56,044 nucleotides of DNA from Woeseiaceae bacterium. Lineage in GTDB: Bacteria > Pseudomonadota > Gammaproteobacteria > Steroidobacterales > Woeseiaceae. Shown here piece by piece: positions 1-10,799 of this stretch; position 1 is the stretch's first letter, and each line of letters opens with the position of its first letter. The notes under the pieces were generated by a model. That model was given only the letters and a program-made list of their open reading frames with translations. It was not told the DNA's origin and did no database searches. The position numbers and the translations under genes are program-made. Location: the NCBI GenBank assembly GCA_021773095.1, contig JAJFKR010000030.1, forward strand, positions 1 to 56,044, read 5' to 3'.

Positions 1-117
1 CAATGGTGAGGGGATGGGGACGAAGTCTCCTACGGTCTGTACCAACAGGTCAGAAGCGCGCGAAATGTCCCTCCCATCCCGGCACCTTCCATCATCCTGA
101 TTTCAGGTGGGAGTTAC

Positions 118-353
118 CATACAAGCGCGCCCAGCGCGCGACCCCGCCACAAGGGTCACAAGCGGCGGTCGAGATACTGTTTACCGGAAATAAAGCGGAC
201 CGACAAAATCGCCAGTGCGATTTTGGACGTACGAAGTGCGCCCGAAGGGACGGCAACAGAATGTTGTCGGTCAACGGAGCCATTCCAGTAAACAGCATCT
301 CGACCGATGCGTGCGATGATCGTCACGAGGTCGCGCGCTGGGCGCGCTCCTAC
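118..353. repeat. 236-bp nested inverted repeat bounded by REP-like palindromes
   Basis: The left end (118-143) and right end (329-353, reverse orientation) carry the same REP-like unit, GTAGGAGCGCGC followed by CCAGCGCGCGACC, degenerate at the left 5' end. Inside, 166-187 pairs with 285-306 (22 bases, 2 mismatches) and 198-209 pairs with 261-272 (1 mismatch), so the whole block folds on itself. Open frames on both strands here give related peptides only because of the palindrome. The right REP supplies the TAG stop of the neighbouring minus-strand gene. It is best explained as a non-autonomous palindromic element or a decayed inverted duplication. Bases 1-117 show no gene I can support. Confidence 0.75.
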
Positions 354-2284
354 AGGAAATCGTCGATGGCGCAGCGCAGCTGTCCATTCGACAAACGGTA
401 GCAGACATTCAACTTGAAGCCAGTGGCGTCCTCGGACGTCGACTTGATCGAAATAATGGCGTTAAACGTGTTGCCTGGCTCAACCAGTTTCCGCGGATCC
501 AGATCCGTCGGCAAATACTCCGCAGGATCCAGAATACGGCTGCCGATCGTTTCTTCGAAGCGGTCCGTTAACGAGATTCCTATCACCGGGTAGGGCAGTG
601 GCCCGTCTGAATTGTTACCCAGCCGGGAGTAGACAGTGAGCTCGTCCTCGTCACCCTCTGTGTTGCCCTTGGTCGCCTCAAATCGCCAGCCCGTAATATC
701 CCATGCGGGTTGTACCGGCTGACCCATCGCGCGGTAGACCTGACCAACCGTATTGCTAAATGCCGGGATCGTTGCAAGTGCTTCGCGCGACTGGTGCACG
801 AACTGACCGACGATCAGCAACGCAAGCATCACGATACCGGTGATTATTCCGACACGCCCACCAGCCGGTGTTGTTGCCTGATCTGCCTCACTCGCACGTT
901 CCAATAGTGCCAGCTCGGCCGCAGCCGCCTTGTCAGCAGCGAGCTTATCGCTGTCGAGTGCTGTACGTATGTGCTCACCTTCCATGATGATTGTCTCGAA
1001 TCCGGGCATCTCCTCCCGCTCTTCCGATTCCTTTTCTTCGTGTACTTTTTTCTCGGTATCGTTCTCGGGAATAACGATTGTCGAAGCGAAACCATCCTCG
1101 TCTTCGATGGCGAGCGCCATGAGGTCCTGATCGATCTGCATGTTGACGGTTTGCTCATCTTCCGTCATCGGTGGCACTTGGTGCGCGGCGGAATCATCTT
1201 GCACATTTTCGTCCGGGCTATCTGCAACGACCGGGCTATCTGCAACGACCGGGTCGTCGTCGAGTCCCGCAAGCTCGTTTTCGATCGTATGACTTTCGAC
1301 GATGGGCTCTTCAATCAGCTCCTTTTCTTCGTCTTCATCATCGATCAGGTCCAGCTGTTCTATTTCTTCGTCAGGAACTTCGAATTCTTCCTCGGGTTCT
1401 ACCTCAGCTTCTTCGTCGTCCTCGGATTCCTCCTCGGCCTCTTCGCTCTCTTCAAAGTCTTCGTCGAGCTCGTTGATGCCACTGAGGTCGATGCCCATTG
1501 CCTCAGCTTGCAGCGCAAACTGGGCATTCATATCTAATGGATCATTATTCGGCGCTTCAACTGCGGCTTCGTCAACAGGGTCGGCAATGTCGTCGTTTTC
1601 CTCGATGGCCTCCGTATCCGTATCCGTATCCGTATCCGTATCCGTTTCAATGGGTGCTGTGACTTCTCCGACCGGGTCCTCAAATTCGCCGAGTATGTCA
1701 GTCCATTCATCAGGCTCACTCAATGCTATTTCCGGCGGCACCTCTTCCTCCGGAGCATCGGTATTATCATCTTCGGCAACGTCGATCGCGGCGTCAGGGG
1801 CGGGTTCCGGCGCGAAAGACGGTGCACCGCTTAGGTCAAAATCGTCAGGGAGGGGTGTGTTGTCATCGAAACGTAATTCGTCAACGCCACTGGCGAGCGT
1901 TTTTCTTTCAGGGCCGGCATCATCGTCATCGGCGGCGGGTGCGGCCGCTTCCTGCTCGTCGAGGACGCGCCACTCAACACCCGTATCCTCGATCCGGATG
2001 TCGGAGCCAGCAAGTTCATCGAGTGTCTTCAAAAGGGCCGCGCTTTGCTCGGCAGAAATAGACTGCGGAAGACCGTCGTCCGTATCGATTATTTCGGGCT
2101 TTAGCTCAGGCAGCGCCGCATCAACTTCTGCTGCGACGGGTTGTTTTGGCATTTGCTCGGACAGATAGGCGAGCGCGTTAAACGCGTTGCCGCAGCTACC
2201 ACAGCGAACCTTGCCGGCAGCCTGCTTCAGGACGCCGGCCGTCACTTTAAACGCGATCTCACAATCTGGGCATTGGGTATACAT
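350..2284 (-). CDS. MJ0042 zinc-ribbon / DUF3426 membrane protein
   Basis: This 644-residue protein opens with a zinc ribbon (CPDC near residue 5 and CGSC near residue 29), the MJ0042 type. A long, very acidic low-complexity middle follows (about residues 60-440, rich in Asp and Glu). One membrane segment lies at about 474-494, and a DUF3426-type C-terminal domain follows. The family is common directly downstream of prmA in gammaproteobacteria and its function is unknown. The start is 16 bases after the prmA stop, so it is probably the last gene of the aroQ-accBC-prmA operon. The middle contains an in-frame hexanucleotide tract and an 18-bp tandem duplication. The TAG stop lies inside a REP-like repeat. 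The family call is firm and no role is claimed. Confidence 0.85.
   Translation of the reverse strand: MYTQCPDCEIAFKVTAGVLKQAAGKVRCGSCGNAFNALAYLSEQMPKQPVAAEVDAALPELKPEIIDTDDGLPQSISAEQSAALLKTLDELAGSDIRIEDTGVEWRVLDEQEAAAPAADDDDAGPERKTLASGVDELRFDDNTPLPDDFDLSGAPSFAPEPAPDAAIDVAEDDNTDAPEEEVPPEIALSEPDEWTDILGEFEDPVGEVTAPIETDTDTDTDTDTEAIEENDDIADPVDEAAVEAPNNDPLDMNAQFALQAEAMGIDLSGINELDEDFEESEEAEEESEDDEEAEVEPEEEFEVPDEEIEQLDLIDDEDEEKELIEEPIVESHTIENELAGLDDDPVVADSPVVADSPDENVQDDSAAHQVPPMTEDEQTVNMQIDQDLMALAIEDEDGFASTIVIPENDTEKKVHEEKESEEREEMPGFETIIMEGEHIRTALDSDKLAADKAAAAELALLERASEADQATTPAGGRVGIITGIVMLALLIVGQFVHQSREALATIPAFSNTVGQVYRAMGQPVQPAWDITGWRFEATKGNTEGDEDELTVYSRLGNNSDGPLPYPVIGISLTDRFEETIGSRILDPAEYLPTDLDPRKLVEPGNTFNAIISIKSTSEDATGFKLNVCYRLSNGQLRCAIDDFL
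1213..1248. repeat. 18-bp perfect tandem duplication inside a coding region
   Basis: Two identical 18-base units starting CCGGGCTATC lie head to tail and give the repeated peptide VVADSP in the same acidic linker as the TCCGTA tract. The duplication keeps frame. Confidence 0.9.
1611..1646. repeat. Hexanucleotide TCCGTA tract inside a coding region
   Basis: Six successive TCCGTA units (the last ends in T) encode an alternating Thr-Asp stretch in the acidic linker of the zinc-ribbon/DUF3426 protein. Six bases equal two codons, so slippage would change linker length without a frameshift. Confidence 0.9.
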
Positions 2285-2300
2285 CAGTGTTCCAGCACGC

Positions 2301-3209
2301 TCAGCCCGCTCTCCGTTTTCCCGTCAACCTCGACCATATTTGGCCGTCCTGCTCTTTGAACCTCGGCTCATCAAAATCGATCCAGGGCTCATAAGCTGCC
2401 ATTACGTCATCGACTTGTTCACATAATACGCCGGACAGTGCAAGCATACCGCGCCGTTTGAGCGTTAATGTGATGGATTCGGCAAACTGAACAAGTGGCC
2501 CCGCGAGAATATTTGCGACTACGACGTCAAAATTATTCTCAATCGCATCGGGAGCACCGAAAACCTGCAGGTCTTTGGCAACATTGTTATCCGCGGCGTT
2601 CTGGCGGGTCGCAATCAGCGCCTGCGGGTCAATGTCCATTCCGGTGGCAGCCGAGCAACCGAGTTTCAATCCGGCGATGGCCAAAATACCCGAACCGCAG
2701 CCGTAATCGAGCAGTCTCTTGCCGTCGAGTGATAGTCCGTCCAGCCACTCAAGGCACAATGCGGTGGTTGCGTGGGTGCCCGTTCCAAATGCGAGTCCGG
2801 GGTCGAGACGGATGACCACGTCGTCGTCTCCAGCCGAGGTGCTCCCTGTGGGACAAACCCAGAGTCGCCGCCCGAATCGCATTGGTCCAAAGTCTTTGAG
2901 CCATTCGCGCTCCCAGGCGCGATCCTCGAGGTTTTCAATGCGATTATCAGGCAGTTCCGCCAGCTCGAGTTCGAAGATCAGAGCATCACGCAGTGGTTGC
3001 AGGTCGACATCGGGCGCAAACAATCCGCTAATGCTGGTGTCTGCCCACAGCGGAGTCTCACCTGGGCCGGGTTCAAGAACCGGATTGTTGCCGGCATCAG
3101 TCAAAGTGACCGAGCTGGCCCCGAAACGCACGAAGATTTCTTCGACAATCTCGGAGTTCAGCGCGCCAAGGCTCATCACAAATTGACGCCATGCCACTAA
3201 TTGCGCCAC
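2301..3209 (-). CDS. prmA: Ribosomal protein L11 methyltransferase PrmA
   Basis: This enzyme transfers methyl groups from S-adenosylmethionine to lysines and the N-terminus of ribosomal protein L11, in the cytoplasm. The 302 residues match the family's usual length. The N-terminal domain is followed by LDPGLAFGTGTH (135-146), characteristic of PrmA, and the SAM-binding DYGCGSG (168-174). The GTG start is chosen because GGAG lies 5 bases upstream and the N-terminus aligns with known PrmA. It begins 12 bases after accC, so it is in the same operon. Nothing unusual is seen. Confidence 0.96.
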   Translation of the reverse strand: MAQLVAWRQFVMSLGALNSEIVEEIFVRFGASSVTLTDAGNNPVLEPGPGETPLWADTSISGLFAPDVDLQPLRDALIFELELAELPDNRIENLEDRAWEREWLKDFGPMRFGRRLWVCPTGSTSAGDDDVVIRLDPGLAFGTGTHATTALCLEWLDGLSLDGKRLLDYGCGSGILAIAGLKLGCSAATGMDIDPQALIATRQNAADNNVAKDLQVFGAPDAIENNFDVVVANILAGPLVQFAESITLTLKRRGMLALSGVLCEQVDDVMAAYEPWIDFDEPRFKEQDGQIWSRLTGKRRAG

Positions 3210-3221
3210 CAGTACTCCGAA

Positions 3222-4565
3222 TCAAGTGAGACCGAGACGTTTCTCGAGGTAATGAATGTCGGTTCCGCCCGCTTGAAACGCAGCGTGCTGGAAAATTTCC
3301 TGGTGCAGCGGCACATTGGTCTTGATGCCCTCAATGACGACTTCACTTAACGCGTTTTTCATGCGAGCAAAAGCGGCCTCACGTGTTTCGCCGTGCGCAA
3401 TAAGTTTGCCGATCATTGAGTCGTAATAGGGCGGTACTTTGTAGCCACTGTATATGTGACTCTCGACACGAATGCCCGGGCCTCCCGGCGGATGCCACAA
3501 TGTAACCAGTCCGGGTGATGGCATGAAATTCTTCGGATCTTCCGCATTCACGCGGCATTCGATAGCGTGTCCCTGGATCTTTATATCGTCCTGAGTGACG
3601 TTGAGTTTTTCGCCGCTTGCGATCCGCAACTGCTCACGCACGATGTCGATGCCCGTGATCATTTCGGTAACCGGGTGCTCAACCTGCAGGCGAGTATTCA
3701 TCTCGATGAAGTAAAACTCATCATTCTCATATAAGAACTCAAAGGTACCGGCGCTGCGATAGCCGATGTCCTTACAGGCCTGGACACAACGTTCACCAAT
3801 TCGATTTCGTTGTTCTTCGGTGATACCTGGTGCCGGAGCCTCTTCGATAACCTTCTGGTGTCGGCGTTGCATGGAACAATCGCGTTCGCCCAGATGCACG
3901 GCATTGCCGTGTGTGTCGGCCAGTATTTGAAATTCAACGTGTCGCGGCTGTTCCAGGAATTTCTCCATGTACACGACGTCGTTGTTGAATGCTGCTCTGG
4001 CCTCGGCTTTGGTCACGGTGATCGCTGCGACTAACGATGCTTCGGCATGCACAACACGCATTCCACGGCCACCACCGCCACCGGATGCCTTGATAATGAT
4101 CGGGTAGCCGATTTCTCTGGCGATGCGCATATTCTCATCAGGATCTTCACCCAATGGGCCGTCCGACCCCGGTACGCATGGCACACCGGCTTTTTTCATT
4201 GCGGCGATCGCGGAAACCTTGTCGCCCATCAGGCGAATGGCATCTGCTTTGGGTCCGATGAAAGTGAAGCCGCTCGATTCGACGCGCTCCGCGAAATCTG
4301 CGTTCTCGGACAGAAATCCGTAGCCCGGGTGTATACCGATAGCATCTGTGACTTCAGCCGCGCTGATTATAGCGGGCATATTCAGATAGCTGTCTATTGA
4401 TTGCGGCGGTCCTATGCAGACGGTTTCGTCCGCCAGTAATACGTGCTTGAGGTTGTTATCCGCCGTCGAGTGAACGGCGACCGTTTTGATGCCCATTTCG
4501 CGGCAGGCCCGTAATACTCGTAGTGCGATCTCGCCGCGATTGGCTATGACGATTTTTTCGAGCAT
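3222..4565 (-). CDS. accC: Acetyl-CoA carboxylase, biotin carboxylase subunit AccC
   Basis: AccC carboxylates the biotin of AccB with ATP and bicarbonate, the first half-reaction of acetyl-CoA carboxylase in fatty acid synthesis. The 447-residue protein shows the N-terminal VIANRGEIA, the ATP-grasp glycine loop [11 protein letters not shown] (159-169) and the [14 protein letters not shown] active-site stretch. An upstream in-frame extension exists, but the ATG at 4565 sits one base after the accB stop (TGACATG), and the protein family begins with [12 protein letters not shown], so this start is taken. Translation is probably coupled to accB. Confidence 0.97.
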   Translation of the reverse strand: MLEKIVIANRGEIALRVLRACREMGIKTVAVHSTADNNLKHVLLADETVCIGPPQSIDSYLNMPAIISAAEVTDAIGIHPGYGFLSENADFAERVESSGFTFIGPKADAIRLMGDKVSAIAAMKKAGVPCVPGSDGPLGEDPDENMRIAREIGYPIIIKASGGGGGRGMRVVHAEASLVAAITVTKAEARAAFNNDVVYMEKFLEQPRHVEFQILADTHGNAVHLGERDCSMQRRHQKVIEEAPAPGITEEQRNRIGERCVQACKDIGYRSAGTFEFLYENDEFYFIEMNTRLQVEHPVTEMITGIDIVREQLRIASGEKLNVTQDDIKIQGHAIECRVNAEDPKNFMPSPGLVTLWHPPGGPGIRVESHIYSGYKVPPYYDSMIGKLIAHGETREAAFARMKNALSEVVIEGIKTNVPLHQEIFQHAAFQAGGTDIHYLEKRLGLT

Positions 4566-4566
4566 G

Positions 4567-5046
4567 TCAGTCGTTTTGGCGCTGATCAATGACGATAAGC
4601 GTTTGACCAAATTCAACCGGTTCGCCATTCTGCAGGCGAATGGATTTCACCACGCCGGATACGTCCGCTTCGATCTGGTTCATCATCTTCATCGCTTCGA
4701 TGATGCACAGTGTGTCGCCTTCGTTTATCCGATCACCAACCTGAACATAGGGCGCGGCGCCCGGTGATGACGCGGCGTAGAACGTACCGACCATCGGTGC
4801 AGTGACTTCGTAACCGTCTTCTTCGGGTTCCGCGGCTGCAGCTGGCATCGTGGCCGGGCCCGCTGGCGGTGTTGCCACCGGCAGAGCAGGGGCGTGTGCG
4901 GCGACTGCTAGTGGCGCTGCAACGGCTGGCGCGCCAGGTGCGTAGCGACTGATGCGTACCGATTCCTCACCTTCGGTAATTTCGATCTCGGCAATGCCAG
5001 ACTCGTCCAACAACTCGATGAGTTTTTTTACTTTTCTTATATCCAT
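4567..5046 (-). CDS. accB: Acetyl-CoA carboxylase biotin carboxyl carrier protein AccB
   Basis: AccB carries the carboxybiotin between AccC and the carboxyltransferase. The 159 residues comprise an N-terminal helical part, an Ala/Pro-rich linker (about 36-72) and the C-terminal biotinyl domain, where Lys120 in EAMKM is the biotinylated residue. It lies between aroQ (12 bases upstream) and accC (1 base downstream), the common proteobacterial aroQ-accB-accC arrangement. Confidence 0.97.
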   Translation of the reverse strand: MDIRKVKKLIELLDESGIAEIEITEGEESVRISRYAPGAPAVAAPLAVAAHAPALPVATPPAGPATMPAAAAEPEEDGYEVTAPMVGTFYAASSPGAAPYVQVGDRINEGDTLCIIEAMKMMNQIEADVSGVVKSIRLQNGEPVEFGQTLIVIDQRQND

Positions 5047-5058
5047 TACTTTTCTTCC

Positions 5059-5502
5059 TCAGCTTGTGTTGACATGCCGGTCCGCGGCTTGCACGGCGAG
5101 TTCGTAGCCATACGCCCCGAAGCCAAACAGGCAGCTGCTTGCAATGTCACTGAAATAACTGTTGTGCCGAAATTCCTCCCGGGCAAACGTATTACTCAGG
5201 TGGATTTCGATAAACGGAATCTCTACCGCCAGAAAAGCATCTCGCAAAGCAACGCTTGTGTGCGTGAAGCCTCCGGGGTTCAGGATGATAAATGCGACCT
5301 TGTCGACGGCGGCCTGCTGGACCTTGTCGATGAGTTCATGTTCGGCGTTACTTTGAAAGCAGTCGAGATCGTGTCCGAGCTCTTTGGCAACATCAACGCA
5401 ACGCTTTTCGATGGCGGCAAGATTGGTTGCGCCGTAGACATCGGGTTCACGTGAACCAAGCAGGTTCAGGTTGGGACCATTGATGAGCAAAAAAGAGGAC
5501 AT
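5059..5502 (-). CDS. aroQ: Type II 3-dehydroquinate dehydratase AroQ
   Basis: AroQ converts 3-dehydroquinate to 3-dehydroshikimate, the third step of the shikimate pathway. At 147 residues it has the normal type II length. The N-terminal [17 protein letters not shown] carries the catalytic Tyr23, with [10 protein letters not shown] (74-83) and the catalytic His101 in EIHLSN. It is the first gene of the aroQ-accB-accC-prmA-DUF3426 run. It is separated from the upstream TlpA gene by 80 bases, which likely hold the operon promoter, although I could not assign -35 and -10 boxes with confidence. Confidence 0.97.
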   Translation of the reverse strand: MSSFLLINGPNLNLLGSREPDVYGATNLAAIEKRCVDVAKELGHDLDCFQSNAEHELIDKVQQAAVDKVAFIILNPGGFTHTSVALRDAFLAVEIPFIEIHLSNTFAREEFRHNSYFSDIASSCLFGFGAYGYELAVQAADRHVNTS

Positions 5503-5582
5503 TTCGAGGGGTTCGCAGCCAGATAGCCGAAGATAGCCGCAATACTAACCCTTTTGTCCGGATTTACTACATCTTTTTTGAG

Positions 5583-6191
5583 TTAGAGGTCGTCGAGTGC
5601 GTAGCGGGCGTCTTCTTTAGATATCTCGGCACGATCGAGACGCGTCATCACGTCGACGATGGTATCCAGATGCGTCCGGTGCAGTTCACCGATGTAGGCA
5701 CTCAGGAGTTCACCGTCCGAGGCAACAAACATGGTAAACGGCAGGCCGACGAATTCGACTCCCGAAGATTCCGCCACAGCCATTGCGTCCTGTTCGCCAA
5801 CGAGGACCGGGTAATTGAACTCTGCCGCTTCGGCGTAGCGGGCGACCGGTTCGGGGAAGTCCACGGCGATCCCGATGACCTGAAAACCGTTGTCGCCTTG
5901 CTCATCCTGAAATGCTTTCAAGAGTGGAATTTCCCGACGACAGGGCGCGCACCAGGTCGCCCAGAAGTTCACGATACGATTTTTGCCATCCCACTCCGAA
6001 AAATCGTGATTCGTTCCGGCGATATCGGGCAGGGTGAATGACGGGTGTGTTACGACCTCCAGCGCTCCGGGCTGCTGAACTTCTTTTGCTGCAGGTGGTG
6101 GTTCTTGCACTGGAATTCGCGCGGCATAGAATAGCGCTCCGGCCATCAACGCGACCAGGGCCGATGCAAAGATCAGAAAAATTCGTGACAC
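5583..6191 (-). CDS. TlpA/ResA-type periplasmic thiol-disulfide oxidoreductase
   Basis: This 202-residue protein is anchored or exported by an N-terminal hydrophobic segment (about 3-24) and carries a thioredoxin fold with the redox motif WCAPC (Cys81, Cys84). TlpA-family proteins reduce disulfides in the periplasm, often during cytochrome c maturation, using electrons from DsbD or CcdA. The dsbD gene lies 12 bases upstream in the same direction, so DsbD is the likely electron donor. The GTG start has GGGA about 7 bases before it. Its exact substrate is not visible from sequence. Confidence 0.9.
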   Translation of the reverse strand: MSRIFLIFASALVALMAGALFYAARIPVQEPPPAAKEVQQPGALEVVTHPSFTLPDIAGTNHDFSEWDGKNRIVNFWATWCAPCRREIPLLKAFQDEQGDNGFQVIGIAVDFPEPVARYAEAAEFNYPVLVGEQDAMAVAESSGVEFVGLPFTMFVASDGELLSAYIGELHRTHLDTIVDVMTRLDRAEISKEDARYALDDL

Positions 6192-6203
6192 TTCGAAATC
6201 CCG

Positions 6204-8450
6204 TTAGTGACTAATCTGGGCTGACATGCTATCCGATACGCCCAAGGCTTGCCGAACATGTTTTGTGAAGTCTTCGGCCTTCATGTAGCCGACGACCTCA
6301 TAGCCGTGCCGTTGCTTCCCATCCGTACCGAAGAAGATGATGGTCGGTGGGCCAAAAACGCCGAAGTGACTCAGCAATGCCTGATCGGTTGCATCGTTCG
6401 CCGTAACGTCTGCCTGCAGCCAGACTGTGTTGGCAAGAGCGGCCTGCACGTTGGCATCCGTGAAAGTGTAGGCTTCCATTTCCTTGCACGAGACACACCA
6501 GTCAGCATAGAAGTCGAGCAACGCCGTCTTGCCGTTGGCAGCGGCGGCTGCGATTTCGCGATCAAGATCATCGATCGACTTGATACGCTGAAAGGGCAGT
6601 TCATGCTCCGCTTCAGCAAGCATCGATCCACCTCCGGCGAAGTTGATGCTCGCGAGCGGCTTCAAAGGATTACTGCCACCCGTCAGTGATCCAAGTAGCA
6701 AAATGATGCCATAGAAGATCGCAAGAAAGCCGAATCCCTTTCCAAGCTTTTGCGGCACAGAGGACTCCGACGTCAGCGTCGTCAAACCGCCCATGAAGAC
6801 GCCGGCCATGAATATCAATATTGCCCAAAGCATCATCGTCACCGTACCGGGCAGGATGCGCGACAGCATCCAGACGGCAAGTGCCAGCATCATGAAACCG
6901 AAAGCGTTTTTCACCGCGACCATCCAGCCACCGGCCTTGGGTAGCAGTTTTCCCTGTGCGGCCCCGACCAGTAGTAGTGGTGCGCCCATGCCGAGACTCA
7001 TAGCGAACAGTGCACTACCACCTCGCAGCATGTCGCCGGTTTGGGCGATGACCGTCAGCGCAGCGATCAGTGCTGGCGCAACGCACGCCGTGACAATTAA
7101 AGAGGACAATGCACCCATGACAAATGCGCCGACCATGGTGCCGCTCTTCTGATTGCCGCTGATGCTGGACAATCGGCTTTGCAGTCCGCTCGGCATTTGC
7201 AGGTCATAGGCACCGAACATGCCCAGTGCCAACACGACAAACAGGCCGGCGAACAGTATGAGTATCCAGGGTTGATTGAATGTGGCTTGTAGCTGCAATC
7301 CTGCAGCTGCCGCAAAAACGCCGGCAGCCGTGTAAACAATAGCCATACCCATGACGTAACTCAGCGCCAGTGTAAAGCCTCGCTTCGAACTGACGTTGTC
7401 GCCGTCTCCGGCGATGATGCCTGAAAGTATGGGTACCATCGGTAGCACGCAGGGCGTCAGAGCAAGGCCAAGTCCAGCGATGAAAAACAGCCCGGCGGCG
7501 ACCCAGATACTTGAGCCAGTAATAATCTGTGCGAGGCGTGCTTGTTCCGAAACCGGCGTGGCAGAACCTGAAATCATCGACAGGTCAGTGGTCGCCGTCG
7601 CTTCCGGAAGACTAACGGTCAAGACCTTCGAGATCGGCAAGTAACAAATGCCGTCGACCATGCAACCCTGATAACTGAGTTCGATCTCAAGGTCCATCGC
7701 CTCGGGCGTTGCTCGTGCGACGGCAACCGTGCCGAAAACTTCGTCAAAATAGATTTCCTGCTCACCGAAAAATTCGTCTGTATGCAACTCGCCTGTGGGC
7801 AGGTTGAGCTGGCCAGCCCGGGCGTTGTCATTCAGCGAGAGGACCGAGATCTTGCTCTTGTACAGGTAATAGCCCGGTAACAGACGAATGCCGAATTCAA
7901 TGGTGTTGCCATCCACCGCAAAAGCATCGGCGATAAAAACCTCGTCGGGCGGCAGTGGTTCATCCTCGGAGTTTCTCGAAAGACTGCCAAAACTGAGCTT
8001 CTCCTGGCCGCTGTTCGCTGATTTGAGTTCGACCGTTTCGACCCAGGTCTGCGGCATGTAGCAATAACCCGAGTCGAGGCAGCCGCGACTATCGATGGTC
8101 AGTGCAACCGATGCCGGCTTATCGCCATTGACCGTGTAGGGAATGCTTACAAAAAAGTTGCCGCGATAAACGACTTGCTCACCGAAAAATTCGTCGTTAT
8201 GCACCTCGCCTTCGGGTAGCTTCGGTTCGCCGAGTACGATCGCCGCATCAATAACGGCGAACTTGAACTCGTCCCGGTACATATAGGCGCCGTCCTCGAC
8301 GGCCCAGTCGATTTCGAGTGCTTCGCCGGAATCGGAGGCGACGTAATGGAAAACATCCTGCGGTGGCGCGGGGTATTCATTGGCTGCGAACGTCGTCGCC
8401 GTCAGCGCCAGCATCGCCAGCGATGTTATTGCTTTGTAAATCAATGTCAT
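6204..8450 (-). CDS. dsbD: Thiol:disulfide interchange protein DsbD with two tandem N-terminal domains
   Basis: DsbD moves electrons from cytoplasmic thioredoxin across the inner membrane to periplasmic partners. The 748-residue protein has a signal peptide followed by two consecutive DsbD-alpha domains, each with its own CX5C pair (Cys124/Cys130 and Cys263/Cys269). The eight-helix core follows, with cysteines in the CVLP and ACVAP segments, and then a C-terminal thioredoxin domain with CVSC (652-655). Most DsbD proteins have only one alpha domain and about 570 residues. The ATG at 8450 is preferred over an upstream TTG at 8459. It is co-transcribed with the TlpA-like gene. Confidence 0.93.
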   Translation of the reverse strand: MTLIYKAITSLAMLALTATTFAANEYPAPPQDVFHYVASDSGEALEIDWAVEDGAYMYRDEFKFAVIDAAIVLGEPKLPEGEVHNDEFFGEQVVYRGNFFVSIPYTVNGDKPASVALTIDSRGCLDSGYCYMPQTWVETVELKSANSGQEKLSFGSLSRNSEDEPLPPDEVFIADAFAVDGNTIEFGIRLLPGYYLYKSKISVLSLNDNARAGQLNLPTGELHTDEFFGEQEIYFDEVFGTVAVARATPEAMDLEIELSYQGCMVDGICYLPISKVLTVSLPEATATTDLSMISGSATPVSEQARLAQIITGSSIWVAAGLFFIAGLGLALTPCVLPMVPILSGIIAGDGDNVSSKRGFTLALSYVMGMAIVYTAAGVFAAAAGLQLQATFNQPWILILFAGLFVVLALGMFGAYDLQMPSGLQSRLSSISGNQKSGTMVGAFVMGALSSLIVTACVAPALIAALTVIAQTGDMLRGGSALFAMSLGMGAPLLLVGAAQGKLLPKAGGWMVAVKNAFGFMMLALAVWMLSRILPGTVTMMLWAILIFMAGVFMGGLTTLTSESSVPQKLGKGFGFLAIFYGIILLLGSLTGGSNPLKPLASINFAGGGSMLAEAEHELPFQRIKSIDDLDREIAAAAANGKTALLDFYADWCVSCKEMEAYTFTDANVQAALANTVWLQADVTANDATDQALLSHFGVFGPPTIIFFGTDGKQRHGYEVVGYMKAEDFTKHVRQALGVSDSMSAQISH

Positions 8451-8584
8451 AGAGTCCAACTTGGAGAAGATTTGCAGTGTTCCAGTTACGGGGACCGGCT
8501 GGATTGGGAGAATGTTACGCGAATGCTCGACAGTGTCATCGACTCAGTTCCGGTTTTTTTGTTCAGTCGTTAGAGGATTTGCAC

Positions 8585-8612
8585 TTGAAATCCTTCGCTC
8601 GATGCCTATGAT
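8585..8612 (+). promoter_or_regulatory. Predicted promoter of groES-groEL
   Basis: TTGAAA (8585-8590) and TATGAT (8607-8612) are separated by 16 bases, a good sigma-70 arrangement. The -10 box abuts the CIRCE operator. CTTGAA also fits the sigma-32 -35 box, but a clear sigma-32 -10 element is not seen. Confidence 0.65.
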
Positions 8613-8638
8613 TAGCACTCCTTGCGGCCGAGTGCTAA
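8612..8638. promoter_or_regulatory. CIRCE element (HrcA operator)
   Basis: TTAGCACTC, a 9-base spacer and GAGTGCTAA form a perfect 27-bp CIRCE inverted repeat just upstream of groES. CIRCE is bound by the heat-shock repressor HrcA, so groES-groEL is predicted to be HrcA-repressed. hrcA itself is not in this window. Confidence 0.96.
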
Positions 8639-8704
8639 TAATCGTCGGTCGGGAAGACCGCCTTAAGTCGGTTATAAATCAATAGTTTACAGGAGAAAAA
8701 CACC

Positions 8705-8995
8705 ATGAAGATGCGTCCGCTTCATGATCGGGTCATTGTTAAGCGCATGGAAGAAGAGCGCACATCGCCCGGCGGAATCGTCATTCCTGACGCTGCGACA
8801 GAAAAACCCATCAAGGGTGAAGTTGTGGCTGTTGGTAACGGCAAGATCCTCGAGAACGGCGAAGTCCGCGCTCTCGACGTCAAAGTTGGCGACCAGGTTC
8901 TGTTCGGCAAGTACGCCGGCACAGAGGTCAAGGTCGAAGGTGAAGAACTGCTCGTGATGAAGGAAGACGACATCATGGCGGTAATCGAAGCTTAA
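8705..8995 (+). CDS. groS: Co-chaperonin GroES
   Basis: GroES is the 10-kDa lid of the GroEL folding chamber. At 96 residues it has the normal length, with the N-terminal [11 protein letters not shown] and the mobile loop around residues 16-32. An AGGAG ribosome site lies 8 bases before the ATG. groEL starts 15 bases downstream, the standard bicistronic operon, here behind a CIRCE operator. Confidence 0.98.
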   Translation: MKMRPLHDRVIVKRMEEERTSPGGIVIPDAATEKPIKGEVVAVGNGKILENGEVRALDVKVGDQVLFGKYAGTEVKVEGEELLVMKEDDIMAVIEA

Positions 8996-10654
<1,659 letters not shown>

Positions 10655-10663
10655 TGCCCCACT

Positions 10664-10687
10664 GTAGGAGCGCGCTTGGCGCGCGAC
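10664..10687 (+). repeat. REP-like palindrome downstream of groL
   Basis: This is a single unit, GTAGGAGCGCGC-TT-GGCGCGCGAC, matching the units that bound the 118-353 element. A GTAG head followed by a GC palindrome is the layout of bacterial REP sequences mobilised by RAYT transposases. No RAYT gene is present in this window. Confidence 0.75.
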
Positions 10688-10712
10688 CCTGCGACACCAA
10701 AGCAGTACCCAG

Positions 10713-10740
10713 AAAAGCCCGGCTCCCGCCGGGCTTTTTT
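10713..10740 (+). terminator. Rho-independent terminator of groES-groEL
   Basis: AAAGCCCGGC, a TCCC loop and GCCGGGCTTT form a 10-bp stem followed by T residues, 60 bases after the groL stop. Confidence 0.93.
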
Positions 10741-10799
10741 GTGACCGTACGTGCTATCTTTCCCGGTCGGTAAAGCCTAATCAAAAAGAGAGCGAGACA

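Noticed and set aside
3..401. Open frames in both directions at the left edge (for example 3-401 and 92-298)
   Set aside because: Their related peptides arise from the palindromic repeat at 118-353; there is no ribosome site or family match.
1302..2168. Serine-rich open frame opposite the DUF3426 gene
   Set aside because: Serine runs are the antisense of the Asp/Glu-rich codons of the acidic linker; it is not independent coding.
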